Of a stretch of DNA of 64,000 bases, positions 33,825 to 48,840 are shown piece after piece (within the stretch, counting starts at the first letter, position 1; each line of letters begins with the position of its first letter). The DNA lies in assembly GCF_907164575.1 (NCBI RefSeq), contig NZ_CAJQYY010000012.1:116280-180279 (forward strand), given 5' to 3'. The DNA is from Paraburkholderia gardini. Its GTDB lineage: Bacteria > Pseudomonadota > Gammaproteobacteria > Burkholderiales > Burkholderiaceae. The notes beneath the pieces are model-generated. The model was not told where the DNA came from, did no database searches, and worked only from the letters and a program-made list of their open reading frames with translations. The translations under genes and the position numbers were made by a program.

Positions 33825-36677
33825 TCAAACCGGCGGTACGCCTTCTTCGACCAGCACCGCGACGGGCATCGCCGCAAGCGCGTCGCGCAGATACAGCAGG
33901 CCGGATTCATCGACCTTGGGCGCGCCCGGACTCAACCAGTCGAAGAGCGCGCGCGAAGCGAGCGCCTCCGGCATCTCGATGGCCGTGTCGCCCCATCGTT
34001 CGGGCGCGACGAGCGGCATGTCCGTGCCCGGATCGAGCAACGTCGCGGCGAGGCGCGTGGCAATGACGACGCCATACGCGTTGCCATAGCGCCGCGCGAA
34101 CGCGATGACGTGCGCCGCCTGGCTGCCGCGAACGCGCAGCGGCATATACACACCCTGATCGGGCAGCGCCGGCAGATGCGCGCGCAACGTGAGCATCCGG
34201 TGCACGACACCCAGCTTCACGCGGCCATCGCGCCAGTTTGCAAGCTGCACGGACGGCGGCGTCGCGACGAGCCACGCGTGTCGCTGCGCGAAATCGACGG
34301 GCCGCCGGTTGTCGGGATCGACAAGACTGAAGTCCCACAATTCCGTGCCCTGATATAGATCGGGAACGCCGGGCGACGCGAGACGCAGCACCGTCTGCTG
34401 CAGGCTGTTAATCGCGCCCGCCGCGCCGATCCGTTCGACGAAAGCATGTAGCTCGCGCAGAAAGCCGTCGCGTCGCTGTGGTGCGAGCACGTCGAAGAGA
34501 AAATCGCGGCAGGCGTTTTCGTATGCTTCGTCGGGCGCGAGCCAGTCCGTGCGCAGTTTCGCTTCGCGCAATGCCTTCAACTGCCATTGCGCCACGCGTT
34601 CGGCCAGCGCCTTGACGCCCGCCTCGTCGCCGGGTTCGAGCCCGGGTGGCCAGCAGCCCACGAGTGTCTGATACAGCATCGCCTCCGCGTCGGGGCCCGG
34701 CGCCCAGTGACGTTCGCTGTCCGCTGCCGCGCTGGTATCCGTGGTATTGCGCTCGCGCGCAACTGGATCGCGAGCGACCGCTTCACGACGATGCGGCGTG
34801 TTCAGGGTCGACCAGCCGCGCAGCGTCGCGCCCCATTCCTGCGGAATCTCGCTTAGCACGGCAAGGCGTGCACGCATGTCCTCGCCGCGTTTGTGATCGT
34901 GCGTCGCGGTAGCGAGCATCGCATGCGGAAAGCGTCGCGCGCGTTCCAGATTGCCCGCGTGAAACTGCTCGACGGTCAGCGCGAATTCGCCCGGATCGGC
35001 GCCCACTTCGTTGCGGGACAACAGGCGTCCGTAGCGGTAGCACGCGGTATCCTCGATCGCCTTGGCTGAGACGGGTGCGGTGAGCTGCGAAAAAACCGTT
35101 TGCGCGGTGCGTCGCGACGATCCCGGGTGACCCGGCGCATTGCCGCCGGCGTCGTCCCCTTGCTGCGTGCCGCCAAGCCATTCGCCGATGCGCTCCAGCA
35201 CGGCGAGATCGCCGCGTGCGAGCGTCTGCTTCGCCGCATCGAACGCGTGATTGAAGTAGCGGTTGTCGATCTCGCTGCGCACGGTGTTTTGCGGATAGAT
35301 GCGATACACCGGAAAATGCACGACCAGTTCAGTCAGCGCGCGACGGATCGCGGTGAACGTGAAGTCGCGCGTCGACAACTGGTCGCGGGCGATGCGATGC
35401 AGCGCGCGCGACGCGCGATCCAGTTCCGCCGCGAGATTCACGGTCAGGATCTTGCGACGCGCGATCAATGCCTCGTCCGCGAACGATGCACTGCGGCCGG
35501 TGAGTTCCGCCCACATGGTGGCGAGCGGCCCGGCGCCTTGCGGATCGTGCAGCAACGCGCCGACGTCGTTCATGAAGTCGTAGCCCGTCGTGCCGTCGAC
35601 GGGCCAGTCGTCGCGCAGCGGTTCGCCGCGCGCGAGAATTTTTTCGACGATGAAATACGGATTGCCCTCACGCAGTTCATTGAGCCGCAGGCGCAGCCGC
35701 TGACAATACTCGCGCGGCTCGGCGAGTCCATCGACATGATCGATCCGCACGCCATCCACGACACCTTCCGCATACAGCCGGAAAATCAGCGCATGGACCG
35801 CATCGAACACTTCAGGGCGTTCGACGCGCACGCCCGCGAGCGTGCCGATGTCGAAAAAGCGCCGCCAGTTGATCTCGTCGGCAGCGGTGCGCCACCACGC
35901 GAGACGATAGTGCTGTCGTTCGAGCAGCCGATGCAGCCGCTCGCGCGTCACCGGAGCACCCGCATCGAAGGTCTCGAGCGCGGCTTCGATCCCCGCGAGC
36001 CCGTTCTGCGCGACGTACGTGCGCAGCGCTTCGATGCCTTCGGCGGCGCGCGGCTGGTCGGCGGGCTGCGTGGTGACGCCATCGAAGCGTTCCGCGAGCG
36101 CGGTCAGATCGGCGCGGTCGGCGGCCTTCAGGATGCCCGCGTATTCGATCGGGCAAACCGGGAACGCGCGATCGTGATACGCAACGTAAAAGCGGCCCGT
36201 ATCGGCGGCGAAGCGCAACGCGATGTGGCCCGCCGCGAGTTCATCGCCATACGTGGCGCCGAGGCACGGCAACAGCACCTTGCCGCGCAGCGCCGGGTCG
36301 GGCGAATGCCAGTCGATGTCGAAGTGCCGTGCGTATGCGCTGTGCCGCCCCCATTCGAGAATGTCCTGCCACCACGCGTTACCCGAGCCGCCGACGCCCA
36401 TGTGATTCGCCACGACGTCGACGATGAGCCCCATGCGGTGCGCGTGCAGTTTGTCGACGAGACGCCTGAGGGCGGCTTCGCCGCCGAGTTCCGCATTGAC
36501 CTGCGTGTAGTCGATCGTGTCGTAGCCGTGCATCGAGCCTGGCTCGGCGGTTGTTATCGGTGAAGCGTACAGATGGCTGATACCTAACGCAGCGAAATAT
36601 TCGACGTGCGCGAGCGCATCGTCGAACGTAAAGCCGCGATGGAACTGCAGTCTGAGCGTGGAGCGTGGAACAGTCAT
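33825..36677 (-). CDS. treY: maltooligosyl trehalose synthase
   Basis: GH13 enzyme that turns the reducing end of alpha-1,4-glucan into a trehalosyl unit. 950 aa, typical length. Catalytic regions: nucleophile in GVRIDHVDGLAEPREY, acid in FIVEKILARGEPLRDDWPVD with the TreY-specific GTTGYDFMND, and ATATHDHKRGEDMRARL. The start ATG overlaps the malQ stop (ATGA at 36674-36677). TreZ, encoded upstream, then cuts off free trehalose. It ends the minus-strand glucan operon; the molybdenum genes follow after 85 bases. Confidence 0.96.
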   Translation of the reverse strand: MTVPRSTLRLQFHRGFTFDDALAHVEYFAALGISHLYASPITTAEPGSMHGYDTIDYTQVNAELGGEAALRRLVDKLHAHRMGLIVDVVANHMGVGGSGNAWWQDILEWGRHSAYARHFDIDWHSPDPALRGKVLLPCLGATYGDELAAGHIALRFAADTGRFYVAYHDRAFPVCPIEYAGILKAADRADLTALAERFDGVTTQPADQPRAAEGIEALRTYVAQNGLAGIEAALETFDAGAPVTRERLHRLLERQHYRLAWWRTAADEINWRRFFDIGTLAGVRVERPEVFDAVHALIFRLYAEGVVDGVRIDHVDGLAEPREYCQRLRLRLNELREGNPYFIVEKILARGEPLRDDWPVDGTTGYDFMNDVGALLHDPQGAGPLATMWAELTGRSASFADEALIARRKILTVNLAAELDRASRALHRIARDQLSTRDFTFTAIRRALTELVVHFPVYRIYPQNTVRSEIDNRYFNHAFDAAKQTLARGDLAVLERIGEWLGGTQQGDDAGGNAPGHPGSSRRTAQTVFSQLTAPVSAKAIEDTACYRYGRLLSRNEVGADPGEFALTVEQFHAGNLERARRFPHAMLATATHDHKRGEDMRARLAVLSEIPQEWGATLRGWSTLNTPHRREAVARDPVARERNTTDTSAAADSERHWAPGPDAEAMLYQTLVGCWPPGLEPGDEAGVKALAERVAQWQLKALREAKLRTDWLAPDEAYENACRDFLFDVLAPQRRDGFLRELHAFVERIGAAGAINSLQQTVLRLASPGVPDLYQGTELWDFSLVDPDNRRPVDFAQRHAWLVATPPSVQLANWRDGRVKLGVVHRMLTLRAHLPALPDQGVYMPLRVRGSQAAHVIAFARRYGNAYGVVIATRLAATLLDPGTDMPLVAPERWGDTAIEMPEALASRALFDWLSPGAPKVDESGLLYLRDALAAMPVAVLVEEGVPPV

Positions 36678-38875
36678 GGCGTATCAGACGGTGAAGAAGC
36701 AGAAGCAGAAGAAGGAGCCGGCGCGGATGCGGCGCGTCCGGCGGCGACCGCGCGCAGCCGGTCGCGGAACGTCGCCTCCCTGAACAGCTCGTCGACCGGC
36801 AGCGCGAGACGGCGGCGCCAGTTCGGATGTTCGTCGATGGAGCCGGGCAGGTTGGGCTGATCCGCCAGCGCGAGCAGATCCTCGAGTGGACACGTGACGA
36901 GCACGGCAGGCGTCATGGCGACGAAAGCGAGCGCCTCGTCGACGGGCGGGCTTCCGAGCGGCGGCGCGGGCGCGTCGTGCGGCGCGAGACCCGCAGCCTG
37001 AAAGGCGCGCCACAACGCCGCGCGATCGCCCGCGCGCTCTTCATGCGCAAGCGCGACCGGATCGCGGCCGTCGGCACGTGCGGAGGTCTGGCCGATGCGG
37101 TTGCGCCAGTCGATGTCCGCGCCGAGCCACCAGCCGGCCACCGTCGGCAGATCGTGTGTCGTGGTGGTGGACACCGCGTCGCGGTCCCAGTGTTGCGGCG
37201 CCTTGAAACCCTGACCCCAGCCGGCGTGTTCGAACCACAGCACGCGAATGCCCGACAGCCCGTGTTCGGTGAGCCGCTCACGAAAACCGGGCGGCACGGT
37301 GCCGAGGTCTTCGCCGATCACGATCGAACGATGACGCCACGATTCGAGTGCGATGAGCCGCAGCATGTCTTCGAGCGGATAGCGCAGATATGCGCCGTTC
37401 GCGGCTTTCTCGCCGTCGGGCACGAGCCACAGCCGCCGCAGGCCGAGGATGTGATCGATGCGCACACCGCCCGCGTGCGCGAACGCGGCGCGCAGCATGT
37501 CGATGAACGCGGCGAAGCCCTGCGAGCGCATCGCGCGCGGTGAAAACGTGGTGAGTCCCCACGCCTGGCCCGCCTGGTTGAACAGATCGGGGGGCGCGCC
37601 GACCGACACGCCCGTCAGCATTTCGTCGCGATACGACCACGCATGGCTGCCCGCGCTGTCACACCCAACCGCGAGATCCGCGATCAATCCCACGGCCATG
37701 CCGGCGTCGCGCGCGGCATGCTGCGCGTGCGAAAGACCCTTCGCGGCGAGCCATTGCAGGAACAGATGAAATTCGACTTCGTGACGATGGGCCTGCGCGA
37801 ACGCTTCGACGTCTTCACTGCGCGGATCACGAAGATTTTCCGGCCAGTTGCGCCAGTGGCCGTTGCAGTCCGGCGCGGCCAACTGCGCGGCCTGCAACGC
37901 CTCGAAGCGCGCGTGATCCTCGAGCGCGCGGCCGCCGCGGACACAGAAGCCGTGGAATTCGAGCGCACGCGGCGCGTCCTGCGCACGTTCATGCACGCAG
38001 AACTGCTCGAAAAGCGCGCGCAAAACCTTGAGCTTCAGAATGGCCGCGGCCGGCCAGTCGATCAGCGGTAACGCTTCGAGTTGCGACCACGCGTCGCCGG
38101 CATCGATCCGCGCAAGCGCCGCGTGTGCCGCTTCCGCGCCGAACACCGCGGCGGGATCGATATGCAGCACGTTCAGCCACAGGCGCGACGACGGCGAATA
38201 CGGACTGAACCGTTCCGGCTCGGCGCTGAACATCGCATGCGTCGGGCTGACCGCGAGCGCGTGCGCGCCGTGTTGCGCGCTTTCGATGGCAAGCGCGGCG
38301 AGCGCCGAATAGTCGCCGATACCGCCATCGCCCGGGCGGCGCAGCCCGTATAGCTGCGCGGCCACGCCCCACAGCGGCGGCACGCTGGATGCATCTTCGT
38401 GCAGCGTGCGCCACGCATCGGCGACGGTGTAGCAGCGCGAGGGCGCGACGGCCAGCGTTATGCGCTGCTCGTTGATCACGAGCGTGTGATAGCCCACTTC
38501 GCCGATCGGCGAAAGCAGCGCGGCTTCGCCCCTGGGCGCCGTGAAGCGGCCATCGATGATCGCGCCGCTTTCCAGCTCGATACGATAGCGGCTGGCGGAT
38601 TTCACTGCGGCGGCGGGCAGCGCGATGCCGCGTTCGCATTCGGCGGTCATCAGGGGCGGCAGCTTGCGTCCTGCCGTTTCGGCGTCGAGCGTGGCCGTGC
38701 TTTGTCTGAGTTGCGTGGCGTTGCCGCATGGCAGGCCCATGCGTTCCAGCAGCACGGCGAGCGTGCTGTCGGGCACGCGTTGCATCTCACCGTGGGCATT
38801 ACTCCATTCGACTTCAAAACCCGCGCGTGCGGCGAGGCTTTCGAGGGTTCCGGTAGCGCGTCGGGTGATGTTCAC
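36674..38875 (-). CDS. malQ: 4-alpha-glucanotransferase (amylomaltase)
   Basis: GH77 disproportionating enzyme that shuffles alpha-1,4-glucan chains. I chose the GTG at 38875 because it overlaps the treZ stop by 4 bases (GTGA) and opens the plausible N-terminus VNITRRATGTLESLAARAGF; it gives 733 aa, of the MalQ type with an N-terminal extra domain. Catalytic regions: VRIDHILGLRRLWLVPDGE, IVIGEDLGTVPPGF and STTTHDLPTVAGWWLG. Its stop overlaps the treY start. A Ser/Ala/Pro-rich tail ends the protein. Confidence 0.94.
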   Translation of the reverse strand: MNITRRATGTLESLAARAGFEVEWSNAHGEMQRVPDSTLAVLLERMGLPCGNATQLRQSTATLDAETAGRKLPPLMTAECERGIALPAAAVKSASRYRIELESGAIIDGRFTAPRGEAALLSPIGEVGYHTLVINEQRITLAVAPSRCYTVADAWRTLHEDASSVPPLWGVAAQLYGLRRPGDGGIGDYSALAALAIESAQHGAHALAVSPTHAMFSAEPERFSPYSPSSRLWLNVLHIDPAAVFGAEAAHAALARIDAGDAWSQLEALPLIDWPAAAILKLKVLRALFEQFCVHERAQDAPRALEFHGFCVRGGRALEDHARFEALQAAQLAAPDCNGHWRNWPENLRDPRSEDVEAFAQAHRHEVEFHLFLQWLAAKGLSHAQHAARDAGMAVGLIADLAVGCDSAGSHAWSYRDEMLTGVSVGAPPDLFNQAGQAWGLTTFSPRAMRSQGFAAFIDMLRAAFAHAGGVRIDHILGLRRLWLVPDGEKAANGAYLRYPLEDMLRLIALESWRHRSIVIGEDLGTVPPGFRERLTEHGLSGIRVLWFEHAGWGQGFKAPQHWDRDAVSTTTTHDLPTVAGWWLGADIDWRNRIGQTSARADGRDPVALAHEERAGDRAALWRAFQAAGLAPHDAPAPPLGSPPVDEALAFVAMTPAVLVTCPLEDLLALADQPNLPGSIDEHPNWRRRLALPVDELFREATFRDRLRAVAAGRAASAPAPSSASASSPSDTP

Positions 38876-40782
38876 GCGTGCGGCTCCGGTTCTGCAACCT
38901 TGCGTGCGTCGTGGCCGAAGGCGTAATGGCTGACGTCGCCCGTCAGCCACGCGACGAAAGAGAACGGCGACAGGACGTTCTTCGCGATCGCGTCTCGCAC
39001 GCGCGCTGGTGTTTCGAGAATCACCTTGCCCGCGGGGACTTCCACGAACGGCACCGTTTCGTCCGAGAGATTGACTGCGATGGACAACGTCTCGCCATCA
39101 CCGAGTTTCCAGCTCGCCACGAGCGCGTTCGCATCGTCGCCGTTCTGCGCGCGCAGCACGTGCGCGCCGCGTGCCTTTGCATGACGCAGGCGCGGCGTGA
39201 CGAGTTTCGCGCGCACGGTCAGCGCCGACTTGTAGAAGTGCATCCATTCGAGCCGGTCCGCGCTGTCCGATTCGCTGGATGACGATGCCGAAGGTGACGA
39301 CGATGCAAACGTACGCACGTCGTTGGGATCGGGAATCTGGGCGCGGCGCCTTTCATCGCTGAATGCGGAGAAGCGCGCGAATTCACGACGGCGCCCTTCG
39401 CGCACGGCATTCGCGAGATCGCCGGTGTAGTCGGTGAAGAAGAAAAACGGCTGCTCAGAGCCGGTTTCTTCATCCATGAAGAGCAGGGGAATCTGCGGCG
39501 ACAGCAGCAACAGTGCGGTTGCCGCACGCAGTGCGTCGGGCGCGCACAGCGAACGCAGACGCTCACCCATCGCGCGATTGCCGACCTGATCGTGGTTCTG
39601 CAAAAACATGACGAACGACGTGGGCGCCAGATGCCCGCTCGGTTCGCCGCGCGGCCGGTTTTCATGGATCGGCGAAGGGTCGCCCTGATAGCCGAAGCCT
39701 TCGCCGAGTATCCGCGCAAGGCGCCGGATCGGCTGGTCGATGTACGCCTGATAGTAGCCTTCGTGCTCGCCGGTCAGCAGCACGTGCAGCGTGTTGTGCG
39801 CGTCGTCGTTCCACTGCGCATCGAAATGCGTGTCGAGGAGCGCGGCTGTGTTGCGCTCGTTTTCCAGCACGAGATGGACGTGTCTTCCGTGTTGAACGTG
39901 CGAGCGAACGTGATCCGAGAATTCGCGCAGCCATGCGTCGTTGTCGATCGCGTGGACCGCGTCGAGACGCAGGCCGTCAAAGCGATATTCGTCGATCCAG
40001 TAGCGTGCGTTGTCGCAGAAGAACTCGTTCACCTCGATGCGACCGAAATCGATTGCCGGGCCCCACGGCGTGTGCGTGTCCTCGCGAAAGAACGGCTTCG
40101 CGTATTGATGCAGATAGTTGCCGTCAGGACCAAAGTGGTTGTACACCACGTCGAGGAACACCTGCAGCCCGAGACCATGCGCGCGATCGATGAGCGCCTT
40201 CAGGTCATCCGGGCGGCCGTAGCTGGAATCGGGTGCGTAGGGCAGCACGCCGTCGTAACCCCAGTTGCGCGCGCCGGGGAAATCGTTGAGCGGCATCAGT
40301 TCGATCGCGGTCACGCCGAGGTCGACGAGCGCGGGCAGACGCGCCATCACGCCCCCGTAGCCGCCGAGCGCGCCGACGTGCAGTTCGTACAGCACGGTCT
40401 CTTCCCATGGCCGCCCGTGCCAGTTCGTGTGCTGCCACGTGTACGCCCGCGGATCGATCACTTCGCTCGGACCGTGCACGTCCTGTGGCTGGAAGCGCGA
40501 TGCGGGATCGGGAACCGTCAGCCCGCCGTCGATGCAATAACGGTAGAGCGTGCCCGCGCCGCACGCGACTTCCGCCTCGAACCAGCCGTTGCCGGTGGAT
40601 GTCATCGCCACGGATGCTTTCGGCGCACCGCCTTCGATCTCGACGCTCACCGCTTCGCACGAAGGCGCCCAGAAGCGAAAGCGCGTGCGCGGCGCACTGC
40701 TATGCGCACCGCGCAGCTGCGCGCCGAACGGCAGGCAGTGCGCGTGATGGCGCTTGTGCGGATCAATCGGACTTTCAGACAT
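38872..40782 (-). CDS. treZ: malto-oligosyltrehalose trehalohydrolase
   Basis: GH13 enzyme that releases trehalose from maltooligosyltrehalose made by TreY. 636 aa. An N-terminal CBM48-like domain (RFRFWAPSCEAVSVEIEGG) precedes the barrel. Catalytic regions: YRFDGLRLDAVHAIDNDAW, HLVLENERN and FLQNHDQVGNRAMG. It overlaps malQ by 4 bases and follows glgX after 90 bases. A Ser-rich insert (SSSPSASSSSESDS) sits near residue 540, unusual but probably a surface loop. Confidence 0.95.
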   Translation of the reverse strand: MSESPIDPHKRHHAHCLPFGAQLRGAHSSAPRTRFRFWAPSCEAVSVEIEGGAPKASVAMTSTGNGWFEAEVACGAGTLYRYCIDGGLTVPDPASRFQPQDVHGPSEVIDPRAYTWQHTNWHGRPWEETVLYELHVGALGGYGGVMARLPALVDLGVTAIELMPLNDFPGARNWGYDGVLPYAPDSSYGRPDDLKALIDRAHGLGLQVFLDVVYNHFGPDGNYLHQYAKPFFREDTHTPWGPAIDFGRIEVNEFFCDNARYWIDEYRFDGLRLDAVHAIDNDAWLREFSDHVRSHVQHGRHVHLVLENERNTAALLDTHFDAQWNDDAHNTLHVLLTGEHEGYYQAYIDQPIRRLARILGEGFGYQGDPSPIHENRPRGEPSGHLAPTSFVMFLQNHDQVGNRAMGERLRSLCAPDALRAATALLLLSPQIPLLFMDEETGSEQPFFFFTDYTGDLANAVREGRRREFARFSAFSDERRRAQIPDPNDVRTFASSSPSASSSSESDSADRLEWMHFYKSALTVRAKLVTPRLRHAKARGAHVLRAQNGDDANALVASWKLGDGETLSIAVNLSDETVPFVEVPAGKVILETPARVRDAIAKNVLSPFSFVAWLTGDVSHYAFGHDARKVAEPEPHA

Positions 40783-40872
40783 GATTCGTCACCATTCAGT
40801 TTTGACGTCGCCTCTTGCGGATGTCCCAGCCGGCGGGACAGTCGAGACAGTGTGCGACGCACGCGGCGCGGC

Positions 40873-43074
40873 TCATTCGTGATCCGGCGTGCCGCCCGGA
40901 TCGGGCGGCAACGCGGTCAGGAGGCGCGGTCCGTACTGCGCGCCTGCACGCCATCCAGCCTGCCAGTCCGCGTCGCCGACCGGCAGCGCGCCAACCACGA
41001 CGAGCGCGTGCGCGGCGACTTCGAGCGTGGGCGTGACAAGCGGATGCGCCGGCGCTTCGGGGCGGGCCGTATCGAGCAGCACATTCCATTCCAGATGAGG
41101 CGGAGGCGGCGAAAACATCAGTGCCTCCGACGACGCGTTCAACATCATCAACAATACTTCCGTTTGACCATTGAGATCGGGGCCGGCGCGACGCAAGGTC
41201 AGCGCGCGCCCTTCGGGATCCTGCCATGCTTCGATCGTCAAAGGCTCGCCGCGTTCATCGAACCAGCCAACATCGTAGAGGCCGGGCAGCACTTCGTGAT
41301 CGCCGGACAGGAAACGCATCTCGCGCAGCAGCGGATGCGCCTTGCGCAACGCGATCACGCGTGAGACGAATTCTGTCATCCGCGCGCCGCTCGGCAGCGT
41401 CGCACGTTCCCAGTCGAGCCAGGAAATCTCGTTATCCTGACAGTATGCGTTGTTGTTGCCCTGCTGCGTGCGGCCGAACTCGTCGCCGGCCAGGAAGAGC
41501 GGCGTGCCGAGCGCCATGAAGAGCGTCCCGGTCATCGAGCGCGCCACGCGCGCGCGCGTTTCGATGATCTCCGGGTCGTCCGTGGGTCCTTCAATGCCCC
41601 AGTTCCTGCTGCAGTTCTCGTTGTGACCGTCGTTGTTCTCTTCGGTATTCGCCTCGTTGTGCTTGTGCTCGTAGGCGGTGAGATCGGCGAGCGTGAAGCC
41701 GTCGTGCGAAGCCACGAAATTCACCGACGCCCACGGTTTCCTGCTGCGCCGGTTGAAGAGATCGGCCGATCCTGTCAGACGCGCGGCCAGATCGGGGCGA
41801 AGTCCGGCGTCGCCGCGCCAGAAACGGCGAACGGTGTCGCGGAAACGGTCGTTCCATTCGCCGAACCCTGGCGGATGATTGCCGAGCTGATAGCCGCCCG
41901 GGCCGATATCCCACGGCTCGGAAATGAGCTTGCGCTGCGAGAGCACGGGGTCCTGGCGGATCGCATCGAAGAAACCCGAGCCGGGATCGAATCCGGAATG
42001 CTCGCGGCCGAGCGTCACGCCGAGATCGAAACGAAAGCCGTCGATATTGAACGCGGTCGACCAGTAGCGTAGCGAATCCATCACCATCTGCAGCACGCGC
42101 GGATGCTGGATGTTCAGCGTGTTGCCGCAGCCGGTGTCGTTGATGTGATGCCGCTCGTCGCCGGGAATCAGCCGGTAGTAGCTCGCGTTGTCGAGGCCGC
42201 GCCACGAAACGGTCGGCCCCTGTTCGTTGCCTTCGCAGGTGTGGTTATAGACCACGTCGAGAATGACTTCGATTCCGGCCGCGTGCAGCTGACGCACGGC
42301 GATACGCATTTCGTCGAGGCGGTGCATCGACAGATACGACGGCTCCGGCGCGAAGAACGCGGCGGTGTTGTAGCCCCAGTAGTTGCGCAGGCCGCGGCTC
42401 ACCAGGAACCGGTCGTTCAGAAACGCATGCACCGGCAGCAATTCCACCGCGGTCACGCCGAGCTTGAGCAGATGATCGATGAAATCGGGCGCGGCGAGCG
42501 CGGCAAACGTGCCGCGCTCGTGCTGACGCAGGCCGGGCCGCATCATCGATGCGCCGCGCAGATGCGTTTCGTAGATCACCGTTTCGCCCCACGGCACGTT
42601 CGGGCGCGCGTCGTGCGACCAGTCGAACGCCTCGTCGACCACGATGCATTTCGGCATCGCCGGCGCCGAATCGCGGCGGTCGATCGACAGATCGAGCCGG
42701 TTCGAATGCACGCGATAACCGAAGAGCGCGTCGGACCAGCGGAACTGGCCGACGAGCTTGCGCGCGTACGGATCGAGCAGCAGCTTGTGCGGATTGAAGC
42801 GATGGCCGTCCTGCGGCTGGTAAGGGCCGTCGGCGCGAAAGCCGTAGACGGTGCCCGGATGCGCACCTGGCAGGTAGCCGTGCCAGACTTCGTCGGTGCA
42901 TTCGGGCATGTCGAAGCGTGTCAGTTCCTTGCGGCCAGTCGGGTCGAACAGGCACAACTGCATGCGCTGTGCGTTCGCGGAGAACACGGCGAAGTTCACA
43001 CCAAGGCCATCCCAGGTGGCCCCGAGCGGCCAGGAAGAACCCGGCGACAACCGGTCGGGTAACGCATGCGACAT
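40873..43074 (-). CDS. glgX: glycogen debranching enzyme GlgX
   Basis: GH13 isoamylase-type enzyme that hydrolyses alpha-1,6 branches. 733 aa. The N-terminal CBM48 domain begins SSWPLGATWDGLGVNFAVFS. Catalytic regions: FNIDGFRFDLGVTLGRE, KLISEPWDIGPGGYQLG and FVASHDGFTLADLTAYEHKH, followed by the GlgX-type NEANTEENNDGHNENCSRNWG. In M. tuberculosis-type pathways TreX/GlgX debranches glucan for TreY and TreZ, which matches the next genes. It lies between glgB (104-base gap) and treZ (90-base gap). Confidence 0.95.
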   Translation of the reverse strand: MSHALPDRLSPGSSWPLGATWDGLGVNFAVFSANAQRMQLCLFDPTGRKELTRFDMPECTDEVWHGYLPGAHPGTVYGFRADGPYQPQDGHRFNPHKLLLDPYARKLVGQFRWSDALFGYRVHSNRLDLSIDRRDSAPAMPKCIVVDEAFDWSHDARPNVPWGETVIYETHLRGASMMRPGLRQHERGTFAALAAPDFIDHLLKLGVTAVELLPVHAFLNDRFLVSRGLRNYWGYNTAAFFAPEPSYLSMHRLDEMRIAVRQLHAAGIEVILDVVYNHTCEGNEQGPTVSWRGLDNASYYRLIPGDERHHINDTGCGNTLNIQHPRVLQMVMDSLRYWSTAFNIDGFRFDLGVTLGREHSGFDPGSGFFDAIRQDPVLSQRKLISEPWDIGPGGYQLGNHPPGFGEWNDRFRDTVRRFWRGDAGLRPDLAARLTGSADLFNRRSRKPWASVNFVASHDGFTLADLTAYEHKHNEANTEENNDGHNENCSRNWGIEGPTDDPEIIETRARVARSMTGTLFMALGTPLFLAGDEFGRTQQGNNNAYCQDNEISWLDWERATLPSGARMTEFVSRVIALRKAHPLLREMRFLSGDHEVLPGLYDVGWFDERGEPLTIEAWQDPEGRALTLRRAGPDLNGQTEVLLMMLNASSEALMFSPPPPHLEWNVLLDTARPEAPAHPLVTPTLEVAAHALVVVGALPVGDADWQAGWRAGAQYGPRLLTALPPDPGGTPDHE

Positions 43075-43178
43075 GATTCCCGTTCCTTGTTCTGATTTGT
43101 GCGCGATCGGGAACTACAACCTCCCACCGGCGTTTATCCATGCGTTGCTTCGTGTGCGGATGGTGCTGCACAAGGCGT

Positions 43179-48836
<5,658 letters not shown>

Positions 48837-48840
<4 letters not shown>
